Origin: Alphaproteobacteria bacterium
GTDB taxonomy: Bacteria; Pseudomonadota; Alphaproteobacteria; Rickettsiales; Midichloriaceae
DNA length: 36,613 bases
NCBI GenBank assembly: GCA_013288625.1
Contig: JABDBN010000011.1
Location: forward strand, 1 to 36,613
Direction of reading: 5' to 3'
Under the pieces are notes generated by a model. It was not told the origin of the DNA, ran no database searches, and saw only the letters and a program-made list of their open reading frames with translations. The position numbers were made by a program, and so were the translations under genes. Of this stretch, positions 24,802-32,740 are shown piece by piece (the stretch's first letter is position 1; the number at the start of each line of letters is the position of its first letter).

Positions 24802-25548
24802 ATGCAGGTTTTAACCTTACAGGAATGGTTACGTGATAATGCTGAAAAGCCTTTGGATCGCGAATTGCTGCAATCGATAACTGAGAAATTTAGCCATAGC
24901 CGCCGTAACTTCACTGTTACTGGCAAAATGGATTTGAAAGGGGCTAATTTCGTAGGTCAGGATGTTAGCGGTCTGAGTTTAAGTATATATGATATCAGTG
25001 GCATTAACTTTAAAGGCGCAAAAGTTGATCGCAAACAATTCAGTTATATTATGAAATCTGCACGCCAGGGTAAAGTGAAGCTTGATGGCATAGTGCTGGC
25101 AGGTGTGGATTTGTCTGGGATGAATCTGCAGGGGTTGGACCTAAATGCTGTTAGTTTTAAGGACGTAAAACTGGATCGCAGCGCTTTATTTTCCATGATT
25201 GACGTGCTTCAGTCAGGAAAAGCTGACCTTTCGGGGTGCAATTTAAGTGGTGCCCAGCTGAACGGAGATGTATTAAATGAGCCTAACATAGGGATTAATG
25301 GCTTTCAGTATTTCGATCTTAGCGATATAAAATTTGATGGTGCAAATTTTGAGGGAGCTAATTTATCCGGCGCCATCTTAGATAGGACGAGTCTTGCTAA
25401 AGCCAATCTAACAAAGGTCACAATGATAGCCAGCTTTGCCCGGGATGCTAACTTCCAGGGCGCAGTTATGCGTGAAGCCAAATTGTGCAATTCTGATTTC
25501 TCATATTCTAATTTTGACGAAGCAGATCTAACGAATGCTGAGGTGTAA
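24802..25548 (+). CDS. Pentapeptide-repeat protein
   Basis: 248 aa. Pentapeptide A(D/N)LXX runs form a right-handed beta-helix in at least three blocks: about 40-70, 95-150 and the longest at about 175-248 (FDGANFEGANLSGAILDRTS, ANLTKV, ANFQGAVMREAKLCNSDFSY, ANFDEADLTNAEV-like end). The helix reaches the very C-terminus. The start at 24802 has GGAG five bases upstream; a GTG four codons earlier is less likely. Such proteins in intracellular bacteria are often of unknown function. Two bases separate it from the next small ORF, then obgE. Confidence 0.85.
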   Translation: MQVLTLQEWLRDNAEKPLDRELLQSITEKFSHSRRNFTVTGKMDLKGANFVGQDVSGLSLSIYDISGINFKGAKVDRKQFSYIMKSARQGKVKLDGIVLAGVDLSGMNLQGLDLNAVSFKDVKLDRSALFSMIDVLQSGKADLSGCNLSGAQLNGDVLNEPNIGINGFQYFDLSDIKFDGANFEGANLSGAILDRTSLAKANLTKVTMIASFARDANFQGAVMREAKLCNSDFSYSNFDEADLTNAEV

Positions 25549-25550
25549 GG

Positions 25551-25760
25551 ATGCAAGATAAACCCAGATTTGAAAGTGAACTATTAGGCAAGCCGACAAA
25601 CTTTCTCAAAATCTCATGTCATGGCGCTAAATTTGAAAATATAGTCAATTCTACAGCTGCAACAATGCCTTCTGCTAAAGAATTAAAGGTGGCAGAAAAG
25701 GCTCCTCAAGAAAAAGTATCCCTTTTTAGGCGAATCTTTGGTAAAATACCAAAACAGTAA
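25551..25760 (+). CDS. Small hypothetical protein between pentapeptide gene and obgE
   Basis: 69 aa, basic C-terminus (VSLFRRIFGKIPKQ) and no signal peptide. It begins two bases after the pentapeptide stop, with GAGGTGTAAGG overlapping that stop as ribosome site. Residues 22-34 (ISCHGAKFENIVN) resemble one more pentapeptide turn, so it could be a detached C-terminus of the upstream protein moved to another frame, or simply a coupled small gene. No family recognised. Confidence 0.55.
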   Translation: MQDKPRFESELLGKPTNFLKISCHGAKFENIVNSTAATMPSAKELKVAEKAPQEKVSLFRRIFGKIPKQ

Positions 25761-25777
25761 ATTCAGATAATTAGAAA

Positions 25778-26776
25778 ATGCACTTTATAGACGAAGCTAA
25801 AATTTACCTTAAAGCCGGTGATGGGGGTTTGGGTTGTATAGGTTTCCGCCGGGAAAAATTTATGGAATATGGTGGCCCTAATGGCGGTGATGGTGGGCGA
25901 GGCGGGGACATAATCCTGCGAGCTACGAAAGATCTAAATACTTTAATTGATTTTAGATATAAACAACACTTCCGTTCACAAAATGGTCAAGGTGGACGTG
26001 GGCAGAACTGTTCGGGAAAAGCCGGAGATCCGATGGTTATCATTGTTCCTGTAGGCACGCAGGTTTTAGGGGAAGATGGTAAAACCCTGCTTGTCGATAT
26101 GGCGAATGATGGGCAGGAAGTCGTTATAGCTAAAGGCGGCGACGGGGGGTTTGGCAATACCCACTTTAAGAGTGCCACCAATCAGGCGCCGCGCCGCAAT
26201 ACTCCGGGCTATCCGGGTGATGAACTTTGGGTATGGCTGAAGCTCAAGCTGCTTTCAGATGTTGGCTTGATTGGTTTGCCCAATGCAGGGAAATCCACTT
26301 TTCTTTCCGTAGTTACATCGGCAAAGCCTAAGATCGCAGACTACCCTTTTACTACCTTAAAACCTCAACTAGGTGTGGTTTACACTGGAGACAGTGAATT
26401 TGTCATTGCAGATTTGCCAGGTCTTATTGAGGGCGCGAGTGAAGGCGTTGGCTTAGGGCACAGGTTCCTGAAGCACGTTGAGCGCTGCGGGGTCTTAGTG
26501 CATCTTATAGATGCAAGCAGTGATGACATTATCAGCTCCTATGAAACTATTCGCGGTGAATTGAAGAATTATTCGCCACTGCTTGAACATAAGGATGAAA
26601 TCATAGTGTTGAACAAGATGGACTTATTTTCTGAAGCTGAAATGAAAGCGAAGATCAAGCTGATGAAAAAGCACTCAGGTAAAGAGGTGTTCGCCTGCTC
26701 AGCCGCAGCGATTATGGGCGTGGACAAAGTGATCTTCAAGCTGGCGCAGATTCTTGACGAGAACAAGCTTAAGTAA
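25778..26776 (+). CDS. obgE: GTPase ObgE/CgtA
   Basis: Essential GTPase of late 50S ribosome assembly and stress control. The Gly-rich Obg fold covers 1-158 (GDGGLGCIGF, GGPNGGDGGRGGD, GQGGRGQNCSGKAGDP). The G domain has G1 GLPNAGKST (166-174), G3 DLPGL (212-216) and G4 NKMD (279-282). It lacks the long acidic tail of E. coli and stops at 332 aa, usual for alphaproteobacteria. 17 bp after the small ORF, so probably read from the pentapeptide promoter. Confidence 0.97.
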   Translation: MHFIDEAKIYLKAGDGGLGCIGFRREKFMEYGGPNGGDGGRGGDIILRATKDLNTLIDFRYKQHFRSQNGQGGRGQNCSGKAGDPMVIIVPVGTQVLGEDGKTLLVDMANDGQEVVIAKGGDGGFGNTHFKSATNQAPRRNTPGYPGDELWVWLKLKLLSDVGLIGLPNAGKSTFLSVVTSAKPKIADYPFTTLKPQLGVVYTGDSEFVIADLPGLIEGASEGVGLGHRFLKHVERCGVLVHLIDASSDDIISSYETIRGELKNYSPLLEHKDEIIVLNKMDLFSEAEMKAKIKLMKKHSGKEVFACSAAAIMGVDKVIFKLAQILDENKLK

Positions 26777-26791
26777 GGGTCTGTTTTAATT

Positions 26792-26831
26792 TCTTTTAAC
26801 TCAACTGGCAGCAAGCCGCCAGTTTTAGCGA
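26792..26831 (+). repeat. Left direct repeat flanking the YhcG-like gene
   Basis: A 40-bp sequence matching 28040-28079 at 37 positions in the same orientation. It contains a perfect hairpin AACTGGC-AGCAAGCC-GCCAGTT, so it may also terminate obgE. It begins 15 bp after the obgE stop. Confidence 0.85.
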
Positions 26832-26918
26832 CATTGCCATAAGTATTGTTAATACTTCCTAATTTTTAAATCATGAGTATTATACACTCAGGTTCGTTAA
26901 AATTGTAAGTGCACAATT

Positions 26919-28022
26919 ATGACAGCTAAGTTGATTACTGCTAATAAACCAAAATCACTGATACTAAACCAGAACCGTATTGATTCTCTTTTTCTAAGAA
27001 TTTCTAGCTACGTAGATGGTGCGCGTCGAAATATCCAGCGCAACATTGACTTGGAAATGATCAACGCCTATTGGCTAATCGGACGCGATATTATAAAAGA
27101 AGAGCAGTATGGGAAAGCCAAAGCCAGATATGGTGAAGCAATTTTAAAAACTATATCAGTTAAACTATCAGCCCAATATCCAAGAGGGTTTAGTGTTGAT
27201 AGCTTAGAAAGGATGAGGAAATTTTATCTATTATATCAAACCGCTGGCAAGAATCAAAAATCCGCAACACTGTTGCGGAAATCAGGGATGCCTCAATTTT
27301 TGCCAAATTTGTCCTGGTCTCATTATATCTTGCTAATGAAAGTAACAAGAGCAGAAGCAAGGAGTTTCTATGCGATTGAGGCTAATAAAAATAATTGGTC
27401 TGTGAGAGAATTGGGTAGGCAAATAGGAAGCTTGTTATTTGATAGGTTGGCAAAGAGCAAGAATAAAGAAAAATTATTAACCCTAATACGTAAAGGACAA
27501 GAGATTAGTTCGCCTGAAGATGCTATTAAAGAGCCAGTAGTGTTTGAATTCTTGGGGATACCTGAATCACATCTTTTAGTCGAATCTAAACTCGAAACTG
27601 CTCTAATAAATAACCTGCAACATTTTCTACTTGAGCTTGGTAAAGGATTTGCGTTTATAGCAAGACAGCGACGCTTAACCTTAGATGGCAAGTATTTTTA
27701 CGCAGACTTAGTTTTTTATCATGTTATTCTCAAGTGCTATGTGATAGTTGACATTAAAACGCATGAACTTACGCATGGTGATTTAGGGCAGATGCAGCTT
27801 TATGTCAATTATTTTGATAGTGAAGTTAAAGAAAAAAATGATAACACAACTATAGGATTAATATTATGTACTGAGAAAAGCGATGCCATGGTAAAATACA
27901 CATTAGGTGATAAGACAAAGCAAATCTTTGCAAGTAAGTACCAGTTGTATTTACCAACGGAAGCTGAATTAGAAGCAGAGTTAAAAAAGGAAATCAAAGA
28001 TATAAAGCAGCGAACTAGCTGA
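26919..28022 (+). CDS. YhcG/DUF1016 family PD-(D/E)XK nuclease-domain protein
   Basis: 367 aa. The N-terminal part (about 20-175) is the DUF1016 helical domain (ARRNIQRNIDLEMINAYWLI and GRDI, then SVDSLERMRKFYLLY and LSWSHYILLM). The C-terminal part (about 205-340) is a PD-(D/E)XK fold with E225, D263 in YFYADLVFYH, D278-I-K280 and Q291 in GQMQLYVNYFD. The usual E of ExK is D here. Proteins of this family are thought to be DNA-acting nucleases often carried on mobile DNA; the target is unknown. The ATG is preceded by a small inverted repeat (AATTGT-AAGTGC-ACAATT, 26901-26918) and no good ribosome site. Bracketed by 40-bp direct repeats. Confidence 0.88.
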   Translation: MTAKLITANKPKSLILNQNRIDSLFLRISSYVDGARRNIQRNIDLEMINAYWLIGRDIIKEEQYGKAKARYGEAILKTISVKLSAQYPRGFSVDSLERMRKFYLLYQTAGKNQKSATLLRKSGMPQFLPNLSWSHYILLMKVTRAEARSFYAIEANKNNWSVRELGRQIGSLLFDRLAKSKNKEKLLTLIRKGQEISSPEDAIKEPVVFEFLGIPESHLLVESKLETALINNLQHFLLELGKGFAFIARQRRLTLDGKYFYADLVFYHVILKCYVIVDIKTHELTHGDLGQMQLYVNYFDSEVKEKNDNTTIGLILCTEKSDAMVKYTLGDKTKQIFASKYQLYLPTEAELEAELKKEIKDIKQRTS

Positions 28023-28039
28023 ATCACATATTTAGCCAA

Positions 28040-28079
28040 TCTTTTAGCTCAACTGGCAGCAAGCCGGCAGTTGTAGCGA
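28040..28079 (+). repeat. Right direct repeat flanking the YhcG-like gene
   Basis: Second copy of the 40-bp repeat (see 26792-26831), 18 bp after the nuclease stop. Three differences; one lies in the hairpin arm and weakens the stem to CAACTG/CAGTTG. Confidence 0.85.
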
Positions 28080-28152
28080 ATAGATATTAAGCCCTTATTT
28101 TTTCTTTGGGGCGCCAGAGGTCGGGATTACTTGATCATGCTTATCGTATTGT

Positions 28153-28167
28153 TATACAAATTGTATA
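28153..28167. promoter_or_regulatory. Perfect 15-bp inverted repeat of unknown role
   Basis: TATACAA-A-TTGTATA, just beyond the stop codon of the phosphohexomutase. It has no T tract, so it is not a typical terminator; it could be an operator. The rest of the 150-bp gap holds the right direct repeat and nothing else I recognise. Confidence 0.35.
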
Positions 28168-28174
28168 CAGTGGC

Positions 28175-29608
28175 TTAAACCCGTGCTAGCGCCTTCTCAA
28201 CCTCAGAGGTGTCGATTTGTGCTGTTTTAAAGTAACCCATAACCTCAGCCGAAATCCGAAGCAGGGCTGCTTTATCATCGCCTTCTATTCGCATAATAAG
28301 AGCGTTTTGTGTATTAGAAGCGCGAAGCAACCACCAGCCATCTTTTTCAGTAACTCTGACCCCATCGAGGTCATTGAATGGCTTGTTATGCTCTTTCAGT
28401 ATGGGCTTTACTCTTTCCACTATGGCAAACTTTTCCTCTTCTGAAACTTCTATGCGGAGCTCAGGTGTCGATACAGTGTGGGGGAAAGAATTGATAATAT
28501 TGCTAAAGGTATCATTTTGCCGCGATAGTATGCCGATAAGTTTACATGCGCCGAAAAGGGCATCATCAAAGCCAAAGTAATCTTCGGCAAAGAATATATG
28601 TCCACTCATTTCACCAGCAAGCATGGCTTTTTCTTCCTTAAGCTTAGATTTAATCACCGAGTGTCCGGTTTTCCACATGATCGGTTTCGCACCGTATTCT
28701 TCAATGCGTTTAAAGATAGCGTTGCTGGTTTTGACGTCTGCAATTACCTTAGCACCGGGATGGGTTTTAGATAGCTCCTGAGTATATAACAGGAGCAACT
28801 GGTCGCCAAATATAATGCGTCCGGTATTATCAACGGCTCCTATGCGGTCGCCATCGCCATCAAAGGCAATACCCAGATCACATTTCTCCTTCTTCACCAA
28901 TTCAATGAGTTGCTTGAGATTATCAGGGATGGTGGGGTCAGGATGATGAGCGGGGAAAGTGCCGTCGATTTTCTCGTTGATTAGAAAATGCTCGCCTGGA
29001 ATGTTCTTGGTAAGCAAAGATACCATTTCACCGGTGGCGCCATTGCCTGGATCCCAGGCAACGCGAAGATTGCGATTGCATTTACCTAATCCTGACTTCA
29101 GCAATCGTTTCAGGTAATCAGGCTTGATATTGATCTCAGAGATTGCGCCAAGACCCGTAATGAAATTGCCGTTGGCAGCGATTTCAGAAAGTGCCTGAAT
29201 CTTTTCCGCAAAGAAAGATGCTCCTCCTAACATCATCTTGAAGCCGTTTTGATCCGGAGGGTTATGTGAGCCTGTGATCTCAATTCCCGCATCACAACCC
29301 AGTTCAAAAGTAGTAAAATAAAGAGCAGGGGTAGGTACTAAACCTATGTGGATAACCTCTACGCCTGAATCAAGGAACCCTTGCACCAGCCCATCGTTGA
29401 GGTCGGGTGAGCTTAGTCGCCCATCATAGCCTACGCATACTTTGCCGTTATATCCGTACTGTCGCATGAATGCAGCAAAACTACGTCCGAGAAAATAAGC
29501 ATCAAGTGCATTAAGATTTTTATCAATAGTGCCGCGAATATCATAAGCACGCATGATTGTAGAGTTGAACTCATAAACTGCAGTTTCTTTAGCTTTAGCC
29601 CATCGCAT
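28175..29608 (-). CDS. Phosphomannomutase/phosphoglucomutase
   Basis: Alpha-D-phosphohexomutase interconverting mannose or glucose 1- and 6-phosphates for LPS and glycan precursors. Four-domain enzyme, 477 aa, close to AlgC. Phosphoserine loop TGSHNPP (112-118, S114), metal loop FDGDGDRIG, and the sugar-binding MLAGEMSGHIFF. C-terminal phosphate loop RASNTQNALIMRIEG. The ATG at 29608 was chosen because GAGG is seven bases upstream; a TTG at 29620 is less likely. It starts 8 bp after smpA, the last gene of the ffh run. Confidence 0.92.
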   Translation of the reverse strand: MRWAKAKETAVYEFNSTIMRAYDIRGTIDKNLNALDAYFLGRSFAAFMRQYGYNGKVCVGYDGRLSSPDLNDGLVQGFLDSGVEVIHIGLVPTPALYFTTFELGCDAGIEITGSHNPPDQNGFKMMLGGASFFAEKIQALSEIAANGNFITGLGAISEINIKPDYLKRLLKSGLGKCNRNLRVAWDPGNGATGEMVSLLTKNIPGEHFLINEKIDGTFPAHHPDPTIPDNLKQLIELVKKEKCDLGIAFDGDGDRIGAVDNTGRIIFGDQLLLLYTQELSKTHPGAKVIADVKTSNAIFKRIEEYGAKPIMWKTGHSVIKSKLKEEKAMLAGEMSGHIFFAEDYFGFDDALFGACKLIGILSRQNDTFSNIINSFPHTVSTPELRIEVSEEEKFAIVERVKPILKEHNKPFNDLDGVRVTEKDGWWLLRASNTQNALIMRIEGDDKAALLRISAEVMGYFKTAQIDTSEVEKALARV

Positions 29609-29616
29609 TTTGTACC

Positions 29617-30054
29617 TCAAAATTGCTTTTGTTTTTTATTATACTTGCCTACATTGGTAAGTATTTGTTCAATTGGAGTTAGAGTATTGCCGCGTATTTC
29701 TGTTTTATGTTCTGAGATCGCAATATTATTGCGGTCATCGATTGTATATTCAGTTATATCTGAGACTATGTCTTTTTTATCAAAGGTTATCGCCAGCACT
29801 CTTTGCTCGATAACGCGTGGGTCAAAAAAGGCAAACTTCTCGCTCTTATAACTTATATAATAAAAGACCTGAGGCCCATAATCTGATACCGAAGTCGGAG
29901 AACCGAGCTCATTGAGAACGTGGTGCTTGGAGCTCTGTCTAACTTTTATAATATCTACATTATTTTGCTCGAAGCTATAGCCATGTTGTTCCACCTCATG
30001 AGCACATGCGCTAAGTAATAAAGCACTAATTATAGAGATATGTTTCAAATTCAT
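29617..30054 (-). CDS. SmpA/OmlA (BamE-like) outer-membrane lipoprotein
   Basis: 145 aa. Lipobox LSAC (C17). BamE-type fold with VRQSSKHHVLNELGSPTSVSD, VFYYISYKSEKFAFFDPRVI, and VLAITFDKKDIVSDIT, matching the 'LGsPt...wyYi' pattern. BamE helps the BAM complex insert outer-membrane proteins. Its ATG overlaps the stop of the preceding 44-aa gene as ATGA, with AAGGAAAG as ribosome site. Confidence 0.86.
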   Translation of the reverse strand: MNLKHISIISALLLSACAHEVEQHGYSFEQNNVDIIKVRQSSKHHVLNELGSPTSVSDYGPQVFYYISYKSEKFAFFDPRVIEQRVLAITFDKKDIVSDITEYTIDDRNNIAISEHKTEIRGNTLTPIEQILTNVGKYNKKQKQF

Positions 30055-30185
30055 GATTTGCTTTCCTTTTGTTCTTTTGTTTTTTGTACAGCCTTTCGTC
30101 TTCGCAAATTATCACGCAATGATTTGGCCAGCTTATCCTTATCCTTCCTGAAACTGTTATTCTTATGACACTTAATATTAGACAT
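30051..30185 (-). CDS. 44-aa basic small protein between ffh and smpA
   Basis: Reads MSNIKCHKNNSFRKDKDKLA then KSLRDNLRRRKAVQKTKEQK-ESKS. The ATG (30185) overlaps the end of ffh by eight bases and the stop overlaps the smpA ATG as ATGA, so translation of all three is coupled. It is about 40% Lys+Arg. The LAKSLRDNLRRRKA core looks like a small conserved basic protein I know from alphaproteobacteria, usually unnamed; that recollection is not checked. Its overlaps on both sides are the main support that it is real. Confidence 0.65.
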   Translation of the reverse strand: MSNIKCHKNNSFRKDKDKLAKSLRDNLRRRKAVQKTKEQKESKS

Positions 30186-31527
30186 TTAGCATGTTTTCAA
30201 ATTGTTTCATACGATCAGGTGACATATTGCCAACCCTCTTTAACATTTTTAGCATAGTTATGTATTGCTTCAAAAGCCTATTTACTTCCTGAACGTTTCT
30301 GCCTGCGCCAGTAGCTATCCTTTTTTTGCGGGAAGCATTGATAAGTGCAGGGTTTCTACGCTCTTTTTTAGTCATAGAAAGAATAATAGCCTCCTGATGC
30401 GGGATAACTTTATCATCAATCGGCATATTGTTCATCATGTTTTTGATCTTTCCAAACCCCGGGATCATGCCGGCAATTTTCCCAATCCCGCCCATTTTCT
30501 TTATGCTTCTAAGTTGAGATAGCAAATCATCCATGTCGAATTTGCCTTTTTGAAGCTTTTTTGTCATTCGTTCTGCTTCTTGCTTATCAACAAGCTCACT
30601 AGCCTGTTCGACTAGAGAGATGACATCGCCCATATCAAGCATGCGCGCAGCAATACGATCCGGATAAAATTCTTCTAAATCAGCAGGCTTTTCACCTATA
30701 CCAATAAATTTGATCGGGCAGCCGGTTATATGGCGCATACTGAGCGCAGCTCCGCCTCTGGCATCCCCATCGACTCGGGTAAGTATGACGCCAGTGAGAC
30801 CGACTTTGTCATTGAACTCTTTTCCGATATTTACCGCATCCTGACCGGTTAAAGAATCGGCGACCAGCATAACTTCAATAGGATTGGTCAGCTTCTTGAT
30901 ATTGACCAGTTCACTGATAAGCTCATCATCTGTATGCAAACGACCTGCAGTGTCTAATAGCAGGACATCATAGCTTTGGGTTTGCGCCTGGGCTAGCGCA
31001 CGCTTAGCAATCTCCAGTGGGTTTTGACCTGCAACTATATCAACGCAATCGATAGAGATCTGGCTGGCCAACGCAGCAAGCTGCTGCTGAGCTGCCGGGC
31101 GGTATGTATCGAGAGACGCCACCAGTACTTTCTTCTTTTGCTTAGTGGCCAGTTTGAATGCCAGCTTGCCTGTGGTTGTGGTTTTGCCCGAACCTTGCAG
31201 TCCCACCATCATGATGACTGCAGGAGGCTGAACAGTTAGGTTAAGTTCTTGGTTATCGCTGCTAAGAATAGCTGCGAGCTCATCGCTGACGATTTTAACC
31301 ACCAGCTGCCCTGGGCTGATACTCTTTATAACTTCAGCGCCAACAGCTTTTTCTTTAACCTGATTTATAAACTCCTTTACAACCGGTAAAGCGACATCTG
31401 CCTCCAATAAAGCGATTCTGATTTCGCGCATCGCCTGATTTACATCATCTTCAGAAAGGAAGCCCCTGCCACGAAGTTTATCAAAAATCTTGGTTAGATT
31501 GTCGGATAGTGATGAAAATATGCTCAT
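30178..31527 (-). CDS. ffh: Signal recognition particle GTPase Ffh
   Basis: Binds 4.5S RNA and signal peptides to target membrane proteins co-translationally with FtsY. N-domain 1-90, G-domain with GLQGSGKTT (109-117), DTAGR (192-196), TRVD (250-253) and DARGGAALS, and a Met-rich M-domain (about 300-449) with IGKIAGMIPGFGKI and the RNA-binding SRKKRIATGAGRNVQEVN. 449 aa. First gene of the ffh-44aa-smpA-phosphohexomutase run. Confidence 0.97.
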   Translation of the reverse strand: MSIFSSLSDNLTKIFDKLRGRGFLSEDDVNQAMREIRIALLEADVALPVVKEFINQVKEKAVGAEVIKSISPGQLVVKIVSDELAAILSSDNQELNLTVQPPAVIMMVGLQGSGKTTTTGKLAFKLATKQKKKVLVASLDTYRPAAQQQLAALASQISIDCVDIVAGQNPLEIAKRALAQAQTQSYDVLLLDTAGRLHTDDELISELVNIKKLTNPIEVMLVADSLTGQDAVNIGKEFNDKVGLTGVILTRVDGDARGGAALSMRHITGCPIKFIGIGEKPADLEEFYPDRIAARMLDMGDVISLVEQASELVDKQEAERMTKKLQKGKFDMDDLLSQLRSIKKMGGIGKIAGMIPGFGKIKNMMNNMPIDDKVIPHQEAIILSMTKKERRNPALINASRKKRIATGAGRNVQEVNRLLKQYITMLKMLKRVGNMSPDRMKQFENMLNV

Positions 31528-31634
31528 ATCTTGCAGTATATTCCATTATATGTTATAAATTTCTTTCGGCATCAAGTAACCAATAATAGTAGTTAAATAT
31601 AGCTTTTTCAAGGAAAAACGGCATTTCAGTTTAT

Positions 31635-32720
31635 GTGCATTGGCCTTTTTGCAAGTCCAAATGCCCATACTGCGACTTTAACAGCCATGTGCGTGAAAGT
31701 ATTGACCAGGATAGCTGGCTCAATGCTTATATTAAAGAACTGGATTATTATAAAGATATTCTGCATGGGAGAAAGATTACTAGCCTGTTTTTTGGCGGGG
31801 GTACGCCATCGCTTGCCGAGCCCCGAGTAATTGAAACCATCATAAATAAAATAGCCGTATCTGCTGATACAGAGATCACTATGGAAGCCAACCCGACTTC
31901 CATTGAGGCAAAGAGATTCGCTCAATATGCCAAAGCAGGGGTGAACCGAGTTTCAATAGGTGTTCAGAGCTTTAGGCCTGAGCAATTGAAGTTTCTCGGG
32001 CGTGAGCATTCCGGCGAGGAGGCAATGAAAGCAATTGAGCTCGCGCAAAAATATTTTCCCCGCTATTCTTTTGATTTGATTTACTCTTTGCCGGAGCAGT
32101 CGCTTGCCGACTGGCAAAAAGAGCTGGAATTCGCTTTGCGTTTAGCAAGCGGTCACCTGTCTTTGTATCAGCTTACCATTGAGAAAGGCACCAGGTTTTT
32201 CTCCGATCACAAGCGCAAGTTGTTTTCTATGCCAGATGATGACAGGTCAGCAGAGGCATTTACTCTGACTAACGCTATCATGGAATCACATCAGATGCCC
32301 GGGTATGAAGTTTCAAACTATGCGCGCGCTGGGCAGGAGTGCCAGCATAACCTAAACTATTGGCGCTATGGGGATTATATAGGTATCGGGCCAGGCGCGC
32401 ATGGCAGGTATACCAATGAAGCCGGTGCAAAGCTTGCGACAATAGATCATTATTCCCCAGAAGAGTGGCTTAATTCCATAGGTACCCACGGGCATGGATT
32501 AAAAAGTGAAATCGCGCTTACTGCAGAAGAAGTGCATCAGGAAACCATACTGATGGGCATCCGGCTGCGAGAGGGTATTGATGCCTCCCTTGTCAAAGAT
32601 AAAGACAAGCTAGCCTTTCTGGAGGGGCAAGGTTTAGTTATACTTGAGCAGGGCAATGTCAAAGCAACCCCCCAAGGCAGGCTTTTGCTAAATCGATTAG
32701 TTGCTGAGCTGTCATTGTAA
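31635..32720 (+). CDS. hemW: Radical SAM HemW (coproporphyrinogen oxidase-like haem chaperone)
   Basis: Radical SAM protein with C6xxxC10xxC13 in HWPFCKSKCPYCDFNSH, the GGGTPS motif, a TMEANPTS stretch and NLNYWRYGDYIGIGPGAHG, which identify HemW, thought to insert haem into target proteins. 361 aa from the GTG at 31635. The homologous N-terminus continues upstream in frame (ISVYV before HWPFC), with no ATG, GTG or TTG before a stop at 31590; the only initiation-like codon there is ATT at 31623, nine bases after AAGGA. The start is therefore uncertain. Confidence 0.93.
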   Translation: MHWPFCKSKCPYCDFNSHVRESIDQDSWLNAYIKELDYYKDILHGRKITSLFFGGGTPSLAEPRVIETIINKIAVSADTEITMEANPTSIEAKRFAQYAKAGVNRVSIGVQSFRPEQLKFLGREHSGEEAMKAIELAQKYFPRYSFDLIYSLPEQSLADWQKELEFALRLASGHLSLYQLTIEKGTRFFSDHKRKLFSMPDDDRSAEAFTLTNAIMESHQMPGYEVSNYARAGQECQHNLNYWRYGDYIGIGPGAHGRYTNEAGAKLATIDHYSPEEWLNSIGTHGHGLKSEIALTAEEVHQETILMGIRLREGIDASLVKDKDKLAFLEGQGLVILEQGNVKATPQGRLLLNRLVAELSL

Positions 32721-32740
32721 GATACAACGCTGCGGGCTTA

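Noticed and set aside
26919..28022. YhcG-like gene as a pseudogene
   Set aside because: Both domains are full length and the D263, D278xK280 and Q291 residues are present without frameshift.
28153..28167. Palindrome after the phosphohexomutase as terminator
   Set aside because: It is AT-only apart from one C and one G and has no T run; listed only as an inverted repeat.
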